A stretch of 64,000 bases of DNA from Lepus europaeus (GCF_033115175.1 NC_084838.1:66308468-66372467); one strand, 5' to 3'. Shown: positions 1 through 12,330, numbered from the stretch's first letter. The notes: generated by a model not told the origin, from the sequence alone. Numbers and translations are program-made.

Positions 1-208
1 GTGTACCAATTTCACTGCTTTCCAATCTCCTACAAATGAGCCAGATTTTGGGAACACTAAGACACAGTGTTTCATAAAGTTCCTTCAGCTGACTTCCTGA
101 GAAATAACTAATATCTGGCCATGTAAGCTAATAACTATTATCTTCAAGTATGATTAATACATACCACATCCAATGGCTGTAAAGCACTTTGCTGTCAAAG
201 CCAATTAT

Positions 209-580
209 ATAAGTTGTATAGGCTGGTGTCGTGGCTCAACAGGCTAATCCTCCGCCTTGCAGCACCGGCACACCAGGTTCTAGTCCCTGTTGGGGCGCCG
301 GATTCTGTCCCGGTTGCCCTTCTTCCAGGCCAGCTCTCTGCTATAGCCCAGGAAGGCAGTGGAGGATGGCCCAAGTCCTTGGGCCCTGCACCCGCATCGA
401 GACCAGGAGAAGCACCTGGCTCCTGGCTTCGGATCAGCGAGATGCGCTGGCCGCAGCGGCCATTGGAGGGTGAACCAACGGCAAAACGGAAGACCTTTCT
501 CTCTGTCTCTCTCTCTCACTATCCACTCTGCCTGTTAAAAAATATATATATATGTATATATATATAAATAAGTTGTATAG
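209..580 (+). mobile_element. CSINE retroposon (young subfamily), full length
   Basis: The element runs from about 221 (ggctggtgtcgtggctcaac) to the A/T-rich tail near 567. The tRNA-derived head, the body (ccagctctctgctatagccc, tggcccaagtccttgggccc) and the CT-rich 3' block (ctctgtctctctctctcac) are all present. A 13-bp target-site duplication (ataagttgtatag) occurs at 209-221 and 568-580, its last base shared with the element head. The A-tail has become an (AT)n microsatellite. Overlapping reading frames here are SINE translations, not genes. Confidence 0.93.
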
Positions 581-2381
581 TGTTGGGTATATCCTAACTT
601 TTCTTAAGACTATAATTGTCAACATCCAAGAGGGGTTTGACCCTCTTTGCTTCCGTGCCATTTCAGGTGGATAACCAGTCACACGTTTATCGTTGTGTCA
701 GTAAACACGTTTATTTATGTCTAGCCTCACTCATAGGCTTCAAGTCTAAGAAAGTGAAAACTGGATTATCTCAGTTGGGGTACTTGTTAGCAGTATTTAA
801 ATAGGAAAGGGGCAAAGGACAAAGCGATGACCCCTGGAAACCTTGTCTACTGGCCTGTCTCATCTGCAAATGTAAAATGTCATCAAGGGTTATCATTCTC
901 AGAAAATGCTTTTGGAAAAGATGTCAGGTTTAACTGAGATCTGAAAGTTCTTTTGCATTCTCTTTACCTTCCCCATAAACTTCTATCATTTTGTAAATGG
1001 ATGCAGTGAATTTTTATTACTTGACCTGTTGTAAGAAGAAAAGAATTCATCAAAAGACCAAAATAACAAAAGATAATATGCTCATTAAAATATGTAAATC
1101 TATTTAATTTAATAAGCTAATTTATTTTTGCACTGAAATCCCTTACAGGAGGGTAAATAATCACTTTAAAAGTCCCTTGGGGGCCAGTGTCTCATAAAAT
1201 TCTAAAAACAGCTAAAATTGAGATGTAGATTCAGGTAGATTAAGTGACACTTAATGAATCATTAATTTGACCTAGAAGTTACCCTGGTTTATTCATTTTT
1301 GACTACTTGGAACAAGGCCCAGATTATGTTTTTTCTTCTAATTTGGCCAATACAAATTATTTACAATGTCAGACAGAGTGGCAAAGGAAACAGACAAGAA
1401 GGACAACATGTAAAAGGATTTGTTTAAAACAATGCGCTTTGGCCACACATCAGTCTGTGATCTTGAACTTTGTAACTTTAAAGATGTTTGCAAACATCCT
1501 TGCATTTTTCATTCAAATATTGAAAGCTAGTTCATATTTGCAAAGGGTACCAGGTCACTTGATAAAGTTCCACTGAGGTCCTAAAGAACTCCAAATGTGC
1601 TGACGTATTTTTCCAAGTGAATTTCCCAGATTTGAATGGTCAGGGTGTATTAATTTAGAATAATAAACCAATGAATTCCTCCTGACTAGGTTTCTGGCAG
1701 GAGCAAATAATGTAACTAACCTGGAAATGACAAAGCTTCAAATTCTTGTGAGGCTATTGTCGTAATGTGATTATCCTGTAACTTTATAATGCATGAGCAA
1801 TACAAAGGAAGTATATAGGTACAAGGAATTTTTAGGACTTAGAACATTTTCACATAGAAAACCAAGTTTCTGATTTATTTCCATAGTTTAAAGAGAAAGG
1901 TAAACTGATGTTTAGTAGACTTGGGGCTTTTCATCAGCTCATTTAGTTTGATTACTATCCCCCAGTATAGAAGTGTCCTGTGAATAAAGCTAGTGTGTGT
2001 CTTATCACTTATCAGCTGTGTCTTATCACTTGTTTGATTAACAACATGTACCATGTACACATACATCCATGCTCTGAGAGGCTCTTTTGCCTTCAGCTAA
2101 CCTAGTAGAGGACATTACAGCAAAGGTGGTAGAAACACAAGATCAGGCTAGTTCTGTACTCTCTTCTCTTAATTATATATCATTCACTTAAGTATGGAGG
2201 AAATGTACCAGTTCGGATAGTGTCAGCTCTGAGGAAGAGAATATTAAAAAAAAAAATGTTGCTTATACAACCAAGACACTTACTATCTCATAAGAAATCC
2301 AGGCAAAGGGCTTCAGGATTGATCAATTCAATGACAGCATAATAAAGAACCTGTGACTGTCTCCCCCTCCCCACCTTTCAC

Positions 2382-2427
2382 GTATCTCATGACTACTGTA
2401 AAAAGTATCTCATGACTCCTGTAAAAA
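2382..2427. repeat. 23-nt tandem duplication
   Basis: Two adjacent copies (2382-2404 and 2405-2427) begin gtatctcatgact and differ by one base (a/c). This is a simple local duplication with no evident function. Confidence 0.85.
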
Positions 2428-2530
2428 GGGACATAGAGAAGTTAAGGCACATGCACAGAGCCACTCAGTAAGTGACTGTGCCTCAATCTCAGCCCACACT
2501 GAGTCTAAAGTTTACTCCACTAACCACTCT
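2420..2530 (-). repeat. MIR-like fragment, decayed
   Basis: The segment gaagttaaggcacatgcaca, then cactcagtaagtgactg, follows the MIR pattern on the minus strand (gttaagtaacttgcccaaggtcacacagctagtaagtgg in intact copies). It is badly eroded; the family is inferred from memory of the consensus. Confidence 0.35.
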
Positions 2531-2884
2531 AAAAATCATGAAGTATCTTGTAGATATTAAGCGTTATCCAAAGAAATGAAGTAATGCTTATTATTAAACA
2601 TAGGGATTTACATGAACATCCTTACCACTAGATTTGCTTATTTCATACATGTCAACTCCCTGTCCCTGCTACAAACTTTGGCAAATACACTTTGTGATGC
2701 TCACTTTATGCTTGAAGCAGGGTTGTCGGTGGTCATAACATCTTGGAGATTATGTGAACTGATGTATCAAGGAACCAGATAAAGAGTTCTAGAATCATTA
2801 TGCCACTCTTTAAGTTTCTTGTGATTCATCACTAGAAAGAGCCATGTAAACAATTAGGTTATTTGTCATAATTAATTTTAATAC

Positions 2885-3000
2885 ATTAGTGATTGGCCAC
2901 CTACTGTTTCATTTAATCACCCCCAGAACTTAAAAGTGAGATCATTTTATCTGCATTTCACAAATGGGTGTCTTCATTTAGTGTGTCCATGGCAGGTTGT
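2885..3000 (-). repeat. MIR-like fragment, decayed
   Basis: The run tcatttaatcaccccc, then gatcattttatctgcatttcacaaatggg, resembles the core of minus-strand MIR (cattttacagatgaggaaac). It is short and divergent. Confidence 0.35.
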
Positions 3001-3126
3001 ATAGGTTGAAGACTGCAGAAATGTAAATCATAGCCCTAAGTGTCCATTGCCCCAGCTACCATGCCATTCTTGCTCCACCCGAGGGAATCCTTCCACTAGA
3101 AAAGTATGCTTCATTTTCATGTTTTG

Positions 3127-3282
3127 AAAATTACATTAGTGCTCGCTTTGGCAGCATATATACTAAAAATTGGAATGATATAGAGAAGATTAGCATGGCC
3201 CCTGCGCAAGGATGACACACAAATTTGTGAAGTGTTGCTTATTTTTCTTTCTCTCTGTCTCTCTCAAAAAAAAATTACATTA
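3127..3282 (+). pseudogene. U6 snRNA retropseudogene fused to a CSINE-like tail
   Basis: A near full-length U6 small nuclear RNA copy lies at 3139-3246 (gtgctcgctttggcagcat ... aagattagcatggcccctgc ... attttt). It has several scattered substitutions, many of them C to T. U6 functions in the spliceosome, but this copy is unlikely to be active: it is mutated and has the signature of reverse transcription. The U6 T-run is followed directly by ctttctctctgtctctctc and a short A-tail (about 3266-3274). This CT block matches the 3' end of young CSINE copies in this same window. A perfect 12-bp target-site duplication (aaaattacatta) flanks the whole unit at 3127-3138 and 3271-3282. That supports a single LINE-mediated insertion of a chimeric molecule. 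Confidence 0.93.
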
Positions 3283-3387
3283 AATCATCAACTTAGGTCA
3301 GAATAAATATGTAGACAGTCTCCTAAACATACATCAGATATTTTGTAGGATCCCAGCTTTGCATGGCAATTTCAAGCCCATGATTCC

Positions 3388-3505
3388 TATGTAGTGTGCA
3401 CAATAACCATGTGAAGTAAATATTACCTTTGTTTCACAGATAAAGAAATGAGGACTCTTGGGGTTTTACCAGATCACCTCCATGCACACAGGAGTTAGAG
3501 ATTAT
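3388..3505 (-). repeat. MIR-like fragment
   Basis: The segment gtgcacaataaccatgtgaa ... tttcacagataaagaaatgagg follows the order of minus-strand MIR (acaaccctatgaggtaggtac ... cattttacagatgaggaaac). It is truncated and divergent. Confidence 0.42.
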
Positions 3506-3873
3506 GTTTTCTCTCAACTTCAGAGCAGTTCCCACCATGATAAATTAGCAGAGAGACAGGAGTCATTAGGAGAATGAGATAACCAAGCATTTGCTGGCCA
3601 GAGCACTGCTGGGACTGAGATCACAGTGGAGAGTATGGATCCGCACAGGAAGCATAGAGTGTAGAGAAGGGATAATAGTAGCAGGGCCAGGAACAGTCCT
3701 TTTCCATTTTTTCCCATGGAGTCTGAAGGCAGCTAGGCTACCTTCATATGTATCCCAGGTTCATTCAGAGAAATCCAAGTTGGGAAATTGCAAAAACAAG
3801 GCTGATCAACTGTCATCACATTTTATGAACTTCTATAAAAACAAAGAATTTTCTGTTCATCTTGGTTTGAAAA

Positions 3874-4200
3874 GAAAGGAATAGGCTGGCGCCGTGGCTT
3901 AACAGGCTAATCCTCCGCCTTGTGGCGCTGGCACACCAGGTTCTAGTGCTGGTTGGGGCGCCGGATTCTATCCCAGTTGCCCCTCTTCCAGGCCAGCTCT
4001 CTGCTATGGCCCGGGAAGGCAGTGGAGGATGGCCCAAGTCCTTGGGCCCTGCACCCGCATGGGAGACCAGGAGAAGCACCTGGCTCCTGGCTTCGGATCA
4101 GTGAGATGCGCCAGCCGCAGTGGCCATTGGAGGGTGAACCAATGGCAAAACGGAAGACCTTTCTCTCTGTCTCTCTCTCACTATCCACTCTGCCTGTCAA

Positions 4201-4231
<31 letters not shown>

Positions 4232-4242
4232 GGAAAGGAATA
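3874..4242 (+). mobile_element. CSINE retroposon (young subfamily), full length
   Basis: The element starts at 3884 (ggctggcgccgtggcttaac) and ends in a long interrupted poly(A) at 4199-4231. The body is very close to the copy at 221, consistent with a recent insertion. A 10-bp target-site duplication (gaaaggaata) occurs at 3874-3883 and 4233-4242. The overlapping frames on both strands are SINE translations. Confidence 0.94.
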
Positions 4243-4924
4243 ATATCTGAGTTTACAGTTGAAGCTTTTATATTTGGCAGGATCAACATGCAAATCCTGG
4301 GCAAATCACTGAACCACAGGCCACTGGTTTTATCAACCACTAAATGTGGACGGCAATATGGAAACATTCTTAATAGGTTGTAAATTCTTATTCATTCACA
4401 TATGGGGACAGTGTAGGAATGCCCAAGAAAACCATTATTAAAATTATTAACATTTTGCCTTAAGTTCAAAAGTTGGAAAATCCAGGTAAAAATGTAGTTC
4501 TGCCCCTCAGAGTCTGAAAGGAAATGAGGGTTCAGCTCAGCATGTTAAAGGCCCTGTGTTCTGTCTAATGACTAGATGTATCACGGAATCTAGATGATGG
4601 TGCACACACGCGTTTTGCTATTCACCCGGTCTATCTGTTCACGTGGCGGCTACCACTCATAGCCTCCAGGACATCGTTCTGTGTCTTGCCTTCCTCTCCT
4701 CTTTCCTTCTTATCACTCATACTTCTCTGCATGCATCTGATGTTGTTCCCTTCTTCCATTTTTTTAGAATCAACCACCTATATAATAAAGAAACCCTTAT
4801 TTTCTTCATATTCATTGAACTAAGAGGCTCATTGAGATGGAATAAATAAAACAAATGGATAATAATAAATAATAAATGAAGTAAAGAATGAAGATGGAAG
4901 AAGAAAATTAGAGAAACTTTTTGT

Positions 4925-5310
4925 TCTTCACTCATTCAAAAGTCGACACAGATTTATAATTGGGTGTTATGTCCCAGGCCCCATCTTAGGAACTAGAGTT
5001 ATACAGGGAATTGAATTCATTTTAATCCTTATCCTTGGGAGCTCAGATTCTGGTAGAAGGAAATAATAAGTGAATTATCAAAACAACCAAAAATAATGTG
5101 GTAGCTGGCGATAATTGCTCAGAAGGAAATTTCACAGGGCAAGAGGATAGAGACGATGGTGGTAGTGATATCTTACGCCAGGGGGTCAGAGAGTTGGCCA
5201 GATATATGATTCCTTCATTCAATATTTGTTGAGTGTTTTTGAAGAGCTGGGTACTGTGGTAGATAAAAGATGAATAAGACATGGTTCCTGCCCTCCAGGA
5301 GCCAACAGCT
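4925..5310 (+). repeat. Ancient L1M-type 3' UTR fragments
   Basis: Two consecutive segments repeat a pattern typical of old L1M 3' ends. The first (about 4925-5190) contains cccaggccccatcttagg and gagctcagattctggtag. The second (about 5200-5310) contains tcattcaatatttgttgagtg, gatgaataagacatggttcc and tgccctccaggagc. Family assignment is from memory of common mammalian repeats and needs RepeatMasker confirmation. Confidence 0.5.
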
Positions 5311-8300
5311 TAATAGAGAACCTCACCACCTGCTCCATTAGGCAGACAGATTAGGAGTCTCAGGGCATATTGCTGCAGTAACATTGTACACAGTGACCAA
5401 TCTGAACAGATTGTAAGTATTCCAAAACTCACAGTGGTTTCCATAAAATAATTCTCACTTCAAGTAAACATTTTCAGTTGGTGAGTAACTCTATTTTCCA
5501 CCGACAGCACTCATATTTGAAGGCCTCCTTAATGCAATGATGACTTGTTTTTCTTATTGGTTGCCAAGGATTGTTTGGGTCCTTATTGAAATGTACTTGC
5601 TTAACTCCTCCAAAGCAACTTGGCTGGTTTCTTGTTGTACTGGCAACTGCTGTCTCCTGTACTGAAAAATTTGTTCTTTCTGAAAAATTTGGACAGTCCC
5701 TGGATGGTTTTCATTAAAATTAAAGATAAAAAAAGAAAGAATTATATTTTCTTAAACTATTAGTGATAACAGAACAGAACTTTGTATCAACAAGATTTAC
5801 ATAAATGTAGGTCACACCCTGGAGGATGTGCCTTTTAATTTTCCTGTTTCTATAGTGCTTTGTGCAAATACCTGGCTCAAACTTTCCTAATTCATCAAGA
5901 AGATGGGGGAAAATATAATTATGGTCAAAGTACTAGCTTGTATAAACAAGCCATTTTCTTCATTGTGTTTTTAATACAAATGCCATACCCCCAGTGCTAT
6001 AAAGGTTGTAATAATATAGCATTGTTAACAAGAAAACTCAACATGTGAGAGAGAACAACGCTGAGCAGAGAAGTCTTTGTTTTCCTGAAGACAGAGCCTT
6101 TTTGATAGGCCTGGGAGATCGTATCACACACAGTTGTTCCAGAACAAGGGAGGCAGACTTGCTGATCTCCCTGCCAGCACAGCCGAGGGTAATCCACTCA
6201 CTCTACTGGCTCCATGTTGGAACCTCCTTCCTCGTCTCATTCGCGCTGTCAAATTCCTTTCCTTTTGCCATAGTTAGGAGACCCAGGAGAGGAAATCATT
6301 CTGACTAGGCTGAGACATAAGCCGAGGTGGTACCACTTGTTATAAACGTTGCAGTTTTTGTCGGAGGCTGGAGCTGACTTTACAGTGGTCTTTGAGCAGT
6401 TTGTTCTGTCAGAGACATGGATGCAAAAGCTTTTGGCACTCACTTTTGATTGGCTGCATCACTGCTGATTTCCACAGGCTGCCATCTTGCGTGGGCACAT
6501 TTCTTCTCCGTGGTGCCTCAGGACCACGGTGCCAACCTGAATCTCAGCCTGGCTACGGCCAGATGATGCTCATTTCTTTACTGCTCCGAACAGATTTGGG
6601 CAGCTCTTTCTACTCTGTGTTAGAAATTTCACACTAAACTTTGCATTCTGTTGAGCTGCTCCTTTGTTTGCTGTGCCAAGGTAAAATCAAATTGTTACAA
6701 ATTCTTTTTTTCTACAGACTGGAATCTCTACCTTTGGTGAAGTTTTCACTCTTATCATGGCCTTTTATATAGCAGCTCCCAGCGCTATGGTCATGTCTGC
6801 CTTAAGGGTAAATGACAGATAGGAATACTGCTATCAAAGTTAATTCCAAAGGCCATGAAAAGTCCCTCACTGGATAAGATCAAGAACTAAGTTCTAAATA
6901 TAAAGTCTTCGTCAGCACTTGAAAATAATAAATTCTGTCAAAGCCTCACTCTACTCTAAAATTTCTCAAGGAAACTCTGTCTCTTCCTCAATATACCATT
7001 TTTTAAGGACATCACTCAAGGTGAAATTATTCCATTGAACCTCCAGTAGCTGATTCTGTGGCTTATGTACATGTCCCACTTTTCTTTGGTGATAGATAAG
7101 ACATTAATGCGAATGTGAAAATTTCCATTTTTCAGCTCTGTGAACTTTGATTCAGAGAATGTACTGCAATTAAGTAGCTTTTGAGGGTGGCCTTCCAAAA
7201 TAGAAAGGATGTTCCAGTTGTTGGTGGGTTTGGCTTAGGTTATGCAGTTTATTTGTTTGGGTTGTGTGTTTTGAACATGTGCCCAGGGCTTTTAAAAAGA
7301 GTGATGGGAATGTTTGTACAAATGAAATTGAAAGCAAGTGAGCAGGCACTGCCAATGCTTTAATTATGAACCTAGCAACATGTGCACTTATTTGGAGTTT
7401 AAAGGCTATAAGGGAAAAGAGCAGGCACCTGGTGGTCTCAAAACAGGATGACTGCCTGTTCTGTTTAGTAGGCAGGAAATAAAAGGCATAAACCTCTTCT
7501 GCTCTTTTGGACGTCCAAAGATACAGCAAACTGCCTTCTGTCCTTTTCCCAGTATGTGTTTCAATTTGGAGCACTATCAGGACAGAGGTTAAAGTTCTGA
7601 GGCCACAAAGTAGTCATTTTTATGTCAGGTGAGCCCATGGTTCCACCCCTCCTCCTCACAATGTTTCCCTCAAGGCCAAAAGGACCAGCACATCACATGG
7701 TGTTGAACTCCCAAGACGGCCTGCATGCTGGTGTCTTGTAACCCTTATTCTTTCTGTTGCCCCAGAGGAAAAGTGCCAAACTCTTTGGAACCTCTCTTCT
7801 GATGGACAAATTTCCCAGAAACTAACCAGAATAGCTGGTGGGTTATTACACATGAGGGCATTGCTAAGGTTGGGGTGGTGAACCAAAAGAATTTGGAAAG
7901 TTTGAGAATCGGCAAGATTGGGGTGGTTGACACAGACTTTCTTTTCCTTTCATTTTTGAGGGCTGTTTTTCCCCTTGTATCTTCGATTCCAGTCAAGTGT
8001 ATTTCATTCCAGACACAAAATCAAAATCTTCTCTCCAGTATCTGCTTGGATTAGGAATAATTATAAGGTAAAAGTAACATTGTCTCCTCCCTTGAAATGT
8101 GTAGTTGTATTCTACAAGCTGTTTTGAGGGGTCTGTTTGACGAGGGGTGTCTGTGTGGTTCATGTTATGTATGAAATGAGATTTCCAAGGTAGCTATTAT
8201 ACTGTTTGAGTATAATTTGGTGGTTGGGGCATGGGGGGAATAGCTCCCTAAGAGCTCATCTTTTTACTTCTAAGGCTTTCTTTTTAATGAATTGAGAAAG

Positions 8301-8814
8301 ACACACACCAACAACATAGCTCATGGCTGATTCTTTCCCTGAGTATAGCAGCTACAACTGGTTGCTTCCCAAACAGAACAGAAGCTGAAACCTACCGAAC
8401 CGTCTCAGCAGGCACTGGGTTGGCACTCCGACCGTCTGGTAAATTTCATGTAATTACAGCTGCCGGTTGGAGGAGGCCTGTGATCTCTGCAGGCTATTAG
8501 GACCTTAGTTATGGCCAGAAGGGTAGTGGATAGGCTTCAAGCTGTCCCCTCCAGAGCCAGCACCTAGGAGCTTCCTTCAAGTAAGGACAACTGGTAGAAT
8601 AAGCCAGCTGTATAGGGCACATTTTAAAAAAGCTTACGGATTTAGGTAAAATAGTGCCACCTGTGATTTTATTTCTTTAAAAAAAGACATGAGTATAGAA
8701 AAAAGAAAAAGGTAAATCTTAGAAAAAGGCAGCGAGCCTCTTGGGAAATGCCAGTCTGCTCAGCTGTATTGTGTTCTTTTCATGGGAACAATAAAACAAA
8801 TCAATGAGTTTGAA

Positions 8815-8935
8815 GTATCACAGTGATTTTCAGAATTACCTGAAAAGATTGCCCAAAATTCCAACTCCCAGCAACCATCCCAGAGGTTCTGCCTCAGAAA
8901 CAATGAATGCTTCTGTCACCTGTGACATGGGTGTT
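8815..8935. repeat. Possible MER5-like DNA transposon fragment
   Basis: The order cagtgattttcagaattacc, then cagaggttctgcctcag, loosely follows MER5-type hAT elements. It is very eroded, and chance similarity is possible. Confidence 0.28.
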
Positions 8936-9788
8936 TTGCCACTTACAAACTTAATAAGAGAATTAAAAAGCATGCGTCTCAAAATTGTCTGGGAGCTCTG
9001 AAGTCAACATTTAATCTGTATGGTGTGGGAAGCCCTCTTATGTGTTAGCACTGTGTAGCAATTCATGGAGGTATAAGTCTGTTCTCGTTGCTTATTGATA
9101 GTTTTCTATTCTTGGAGCTAACCAAGAATGCTTTCTTTTCAAGAAAATGAATTCCTTAAGGCAAAAACTATGAGCAAAATCTTTCTCTCTCAGAAATATT
9201 AGTTTTGTTATTTCTGATTTAACTTGGAAAATAACACAGAGGCATCAAGAGTAGTTTCAATTGGCTTCTAAGGAGGGGTTTTCAATCTTTCCATTTTTTT
9301 TCTTTCTTTGTTGTTTTAATCACAGATTTATTTTGGGGGAAAGCTGCCTAGAATGTAGGCTAGTCTAATGGCATGGCTTCCTCTTTTAATTTGACTGCAC
9401 AGAGTGAAAATCATTAGGGGATGTTTGTATTGTATCTGGATAAAAGGGTTTTTCTTAATATGTGTGCCTTGCTCAGCAAACATTCTTAGAATGACTTGAT
9501 CCTGCATAGTTCACATACCTCACACACAGTGGAGGGCTGAGTGAATGAGCAGTAGGATGAATGGGTAAACGTGAAAAGTCGTAAGAAATGCTAAAAACAT
9601 AGCAGCATATAACATTTGGGCTGCATTTCACTTGTAGTGACTGTTTAAAAATGGAATCCAGTCAAAGAGTCATTTATTTTTCCCTTGTAAATTGAAGTAC
9701 TTTCACAGAGAATCCTAGAACTGGAAAAAATACCTTAGATATCATGTTGTCTAGTAATTTCCAAACTGTGCTTCCTAGAGCTGGAAAG

Positions 9789-9958
9789 CAATGGTCCTCC
9801 ACTTTGGCTAAACATCTGAATCACTTGAGAAGCTTTTAAAAATATAGACACTAGAATTCTTACTCCCAGAGAATCCAATTCAGTCAATATGAGTGGCCCT
9901 GGGCATACATTCTAAAAGTTTGTACAGATTCTAATGTGTAGCTGGGTTGTGAGCTACC
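9789..9958 (+). repeat. MER5-like nonautonomous hAT element
   Basis: The segment begins caatggtcctccactttggc and continues catctgaatcacttgagaagctttt, cagagaatccaattcagt and gatt.taatgtgtagctggg. That is the order of motifs in the MER5 family of short hAT-Charlie derivatives. It is old and divergent. Confidence 0.48.
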
Positions 9959-11056
9959 ATTCTAAGGGTTCAACACTCCAAACTTTTACTTGTGATTTGA
10001 TAAATATAGGCATGCTCCTTGAAGACAATATGATGGAATACATTAAGTTGGGAAAGTTGAGTTGGGATGTGCCTATACCTTATAGTTTTCATTAATTTAA
10101 AAGAAAACACTAAGTTCCAGAAAAGCTCAATTATATAAAGTTCTTTTATGTACTCTTAGGACAGGAAATTCTGCAGATATACGAGGCAAAGCAGATGAGT
10201 AAGACCTAGACTTTCTCATAAAGAGTTTACAGACTCACAATGTAGAAACATATATGGGCAGAGAGACTGGCCTGTGGAAGACATAGAGGGGAAGAAAGAA
10301 AAACGCGACTTGAGTAAAAGGTAGGTGTGTTATCAATGGCTGAAGTAGGACTGATTCATAGACTATTATAATTTTCACTATTTTGTCTAATTTCTACCTG
10401 GTGTACACTGGGCAAAATTGAGTAGTTTTGACATCTGTAGTCTTAGAATACAACCTGCTTTGTTAGGGGTTGGTAGGATGATACAAGGATAAAAAAAAAA
10501 ATGAAAATAATATTGGGTCCTATTCCTTCTTATCTGTACTTAGCACAAGGTAGGATGTTTCTTAGAGCTCACCAGGCATTAGGTCCTTCTGATGGAGGAA
10601 AAACCATGTAAAACCATGTACAAAGCATGAGTTATTCTCAGGACTGCTTCTAGATGTCAGGCCCCTGGTATCTTTGCCAGGAGGAAGGCAGAGAATATCT
10701 GCCTGACTTGATTTGCTTTTGTGCTTGTCCAGGCCAAAGACTATTAATAGTCCCTAGTTTGTTTGGAGAAAAACTGAGTTAAAATAGAAAGAAATTGTTA
10801 AAAATTTGCATCATGTGTTGCTATTCATTTTGGTCTTAGAATCTTTGGAATTTGTTGTCTTCTCAGTCATCTGGCACAAGAAGTTTCAAGGTGTGATTAA
10901 ACAAAGGGGTCATTTCAAGATATGATTAGACAAAAGTTTCTATAAATTCATCCTATCTAGCCCATACTTCTAGCATTTTACCATTCCAATTAATGGATCT
11001 GTACCAATGAAGTTAGCCAAAAAGATATGTTGATGGTGAGTGCTTTCTGTGACTTT

Positions 11057-11380
11057 TTAAAAAAAGATTTATTTACTTATTTGAAAGAATTACACACAGA
11101 GAGAAGGAGAGGCAAACAGAGAGAGAGGTCTTCCATAAACTGGTTCACTCCCCAGATAACTGCAACAGCCAGAGCTTGTGCTGATGCGAAGCCAGGAACT
11201 TCCTCTAGGTCTTCCCACGTGGTGCAGGGGCCCAAGGACCTGAGCCATCTTCTACTGCTTTCCCAGGCCACAGCAGAGGGCTGGATTGGAAGTGGAGCAG
11301 CCAGGACTCGAACTGGCCCCCATATGGGATGCCAGCACTGTAGGCGGTGACCCTACCTGCTATGCCACAGTGCTGGCTCC
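11057..11380 (-). mobile_element. CSINE retroposon (older subfamily)
   Basis: Read on the minus strand it ends in the characteristic A-rich tail (visible here as aaaaaaagatttatttactt). On the plus strand the head complement gctatgccacagtgctggct closes it at about 11380. The flanks tctgtgactt and tctatgactt may be a mutated target-site duplication. The overlapping 107-codon frame is SINE sequence. Confidence 0.88.
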
Positions 11381-11393
11381 CTCTATGACTTAT

Positions 11394-11442
11394 TAAAAAA
11401 GATTTATTTATATATCTGAAATGAAGAGCTACAGAGAAGAAG

Positions 11443-11477
<35 letters not shown>

Positions 11478-11712
11478 GTCTTCTATCCGCTGGTTTACTC
11501 CCTAATTGGCTGCAATGGCTGGAGCTGCGCTGATCCAAAGCTATGTCTCCCACGCAGCTGTAAATGGACCAAGTAGTTGGGCCATCTTCTACTGCTTTCC
11601 CAGGCCATAGCAGGAATCTGGATGGGAAGTGAAGCAGCTGGGTCTCAAAGTGGCATCCATATGATTGGTAGCATTCAGATGGTGGCTTTACCCGCTAAGC
11701 CACAGCCCCTCT
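11394..11712 (-). mobile_element. CSINE retroposon (older subfamily)
   Basis: The tail complement aaaaaagatttatttatata is followed by an expanded (AG)n run at about 11447-11474, the internal block cccaggccatagcagg, and the head complement at about 11700-11712 (taagccacagcccctc). It lies 13 bases downstream of another CSINE in the same orientation. Confidence 0.88.
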
Positions 11713-12029
11713 GGGACATTTTCACTAATTTTCTTAGAATGCTTATTTAACATAGGAGAGATCAAAGAATCAGATGTTTCAAAGGAGGTGGAATTCCTAT
11801 CTAAGTAGAGAAATCAGATAAAAATCAGATAAAAATCCACCCTTAAGGGGTGGTGGCCATTCAGCATGGAGGTGATCATAGGAGAAATTTCTGGTGAGTA
11901 AGAAAAGTGAAATTTTATTCAGACAATGTGATAAGGATATAGGTTGTAAAGAAGTATAAATGAAGAATGGAAAATTGGATTTAGGCAGTATTCCATTTGT
12001 GGTGAGTCTTTAATGGTGGTAGAACATTT

Positions 12030-12330
12030 TTTAAATGTTTATTTTTTTCATCTACTTGAAACACCAAGCGAGGGCAAGAGAGGAATCTCCTATCTGCTGA
12101 CTGACTCCCTAAATGCCCTTAATAGCCATGCTGGGCCAAGCTGAAGCCAGGAGTCCAGAACCCGAACTGGTCTCCCAAGTGGGTGGCAGGGGCCCAAGCA
12201 GTTGGGTCTTCATCTGTGACCTCCCAGGATACAGCAGAAGGAAGCTGGATCAGAAGTGGAGCAGTCAGGACTGGCACTCTGAGATGAGACTTTCCAAACA
12301 GTGGCTTACCCAGGTGTGCTACAATGCCTT
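12030..12330 (-). mobile_element. CSINE retroposon, old and diverged
   Basis: The weak tail complement (ttttttaaatgtttatttttt) is followed by a recognisable body (ccatgctgggccaagctgaagccagg, ggcccaagcagttggg, aagctggatcagaagtggagcag) and a decayed head (gtggcttacccagg). The two opposed 84-89 codon frames here are SINE sequence. Confidence 0.75.

Larger units (their letters stand above)
581..3126. other. Intergenic AT-rich sequence, no gene seen
   Basis: No coding region with exon-like borders is visible. The stretch holds an imperfect 15-nt direct repeat (tgtgtcttatcactt) around 1995-2031, a 23-nt tandem duplication at 2382-2427, and MIR-like debris listed separately. The 89-codon frame at 1307-1576 has no recognisable domain and compositionally resembles its AT-rich surroundings, so I treat it as a chance frame. 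Confidence 0.6.
4243..11046. other. Intergenic sequence free of CSINEs
   Basis: This 6.8 kb stretch has no recognisable CSINE and no convincing gene. It contains two L1M-type fragments (about 4925-5310), MER5-like debris (about 8815-8935 and 9789-9958) and one exon-like open segment (6718-6807, see findings). Reading frames of 60-134 codons are present but have no domain, splice or codon-composition support. The longest (minus, 7170-7574, 134 codons) has no recognisable motif. Confidence 0.55.

Noticed and set aside
3139..3246. A functional U6 snRNA gene
   Set aside because: It carries many substitutions and target-site duplications with an A-tail, which mark a retroposed copy. No snRNA-type promoter was seen upstream.
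7170..7574. A 134-codon minus-strand frame
   Set aside because: No recognised motif or exon borders, and AT-rich composition like the flanks. One such frame is expected by chance in 64 kb.
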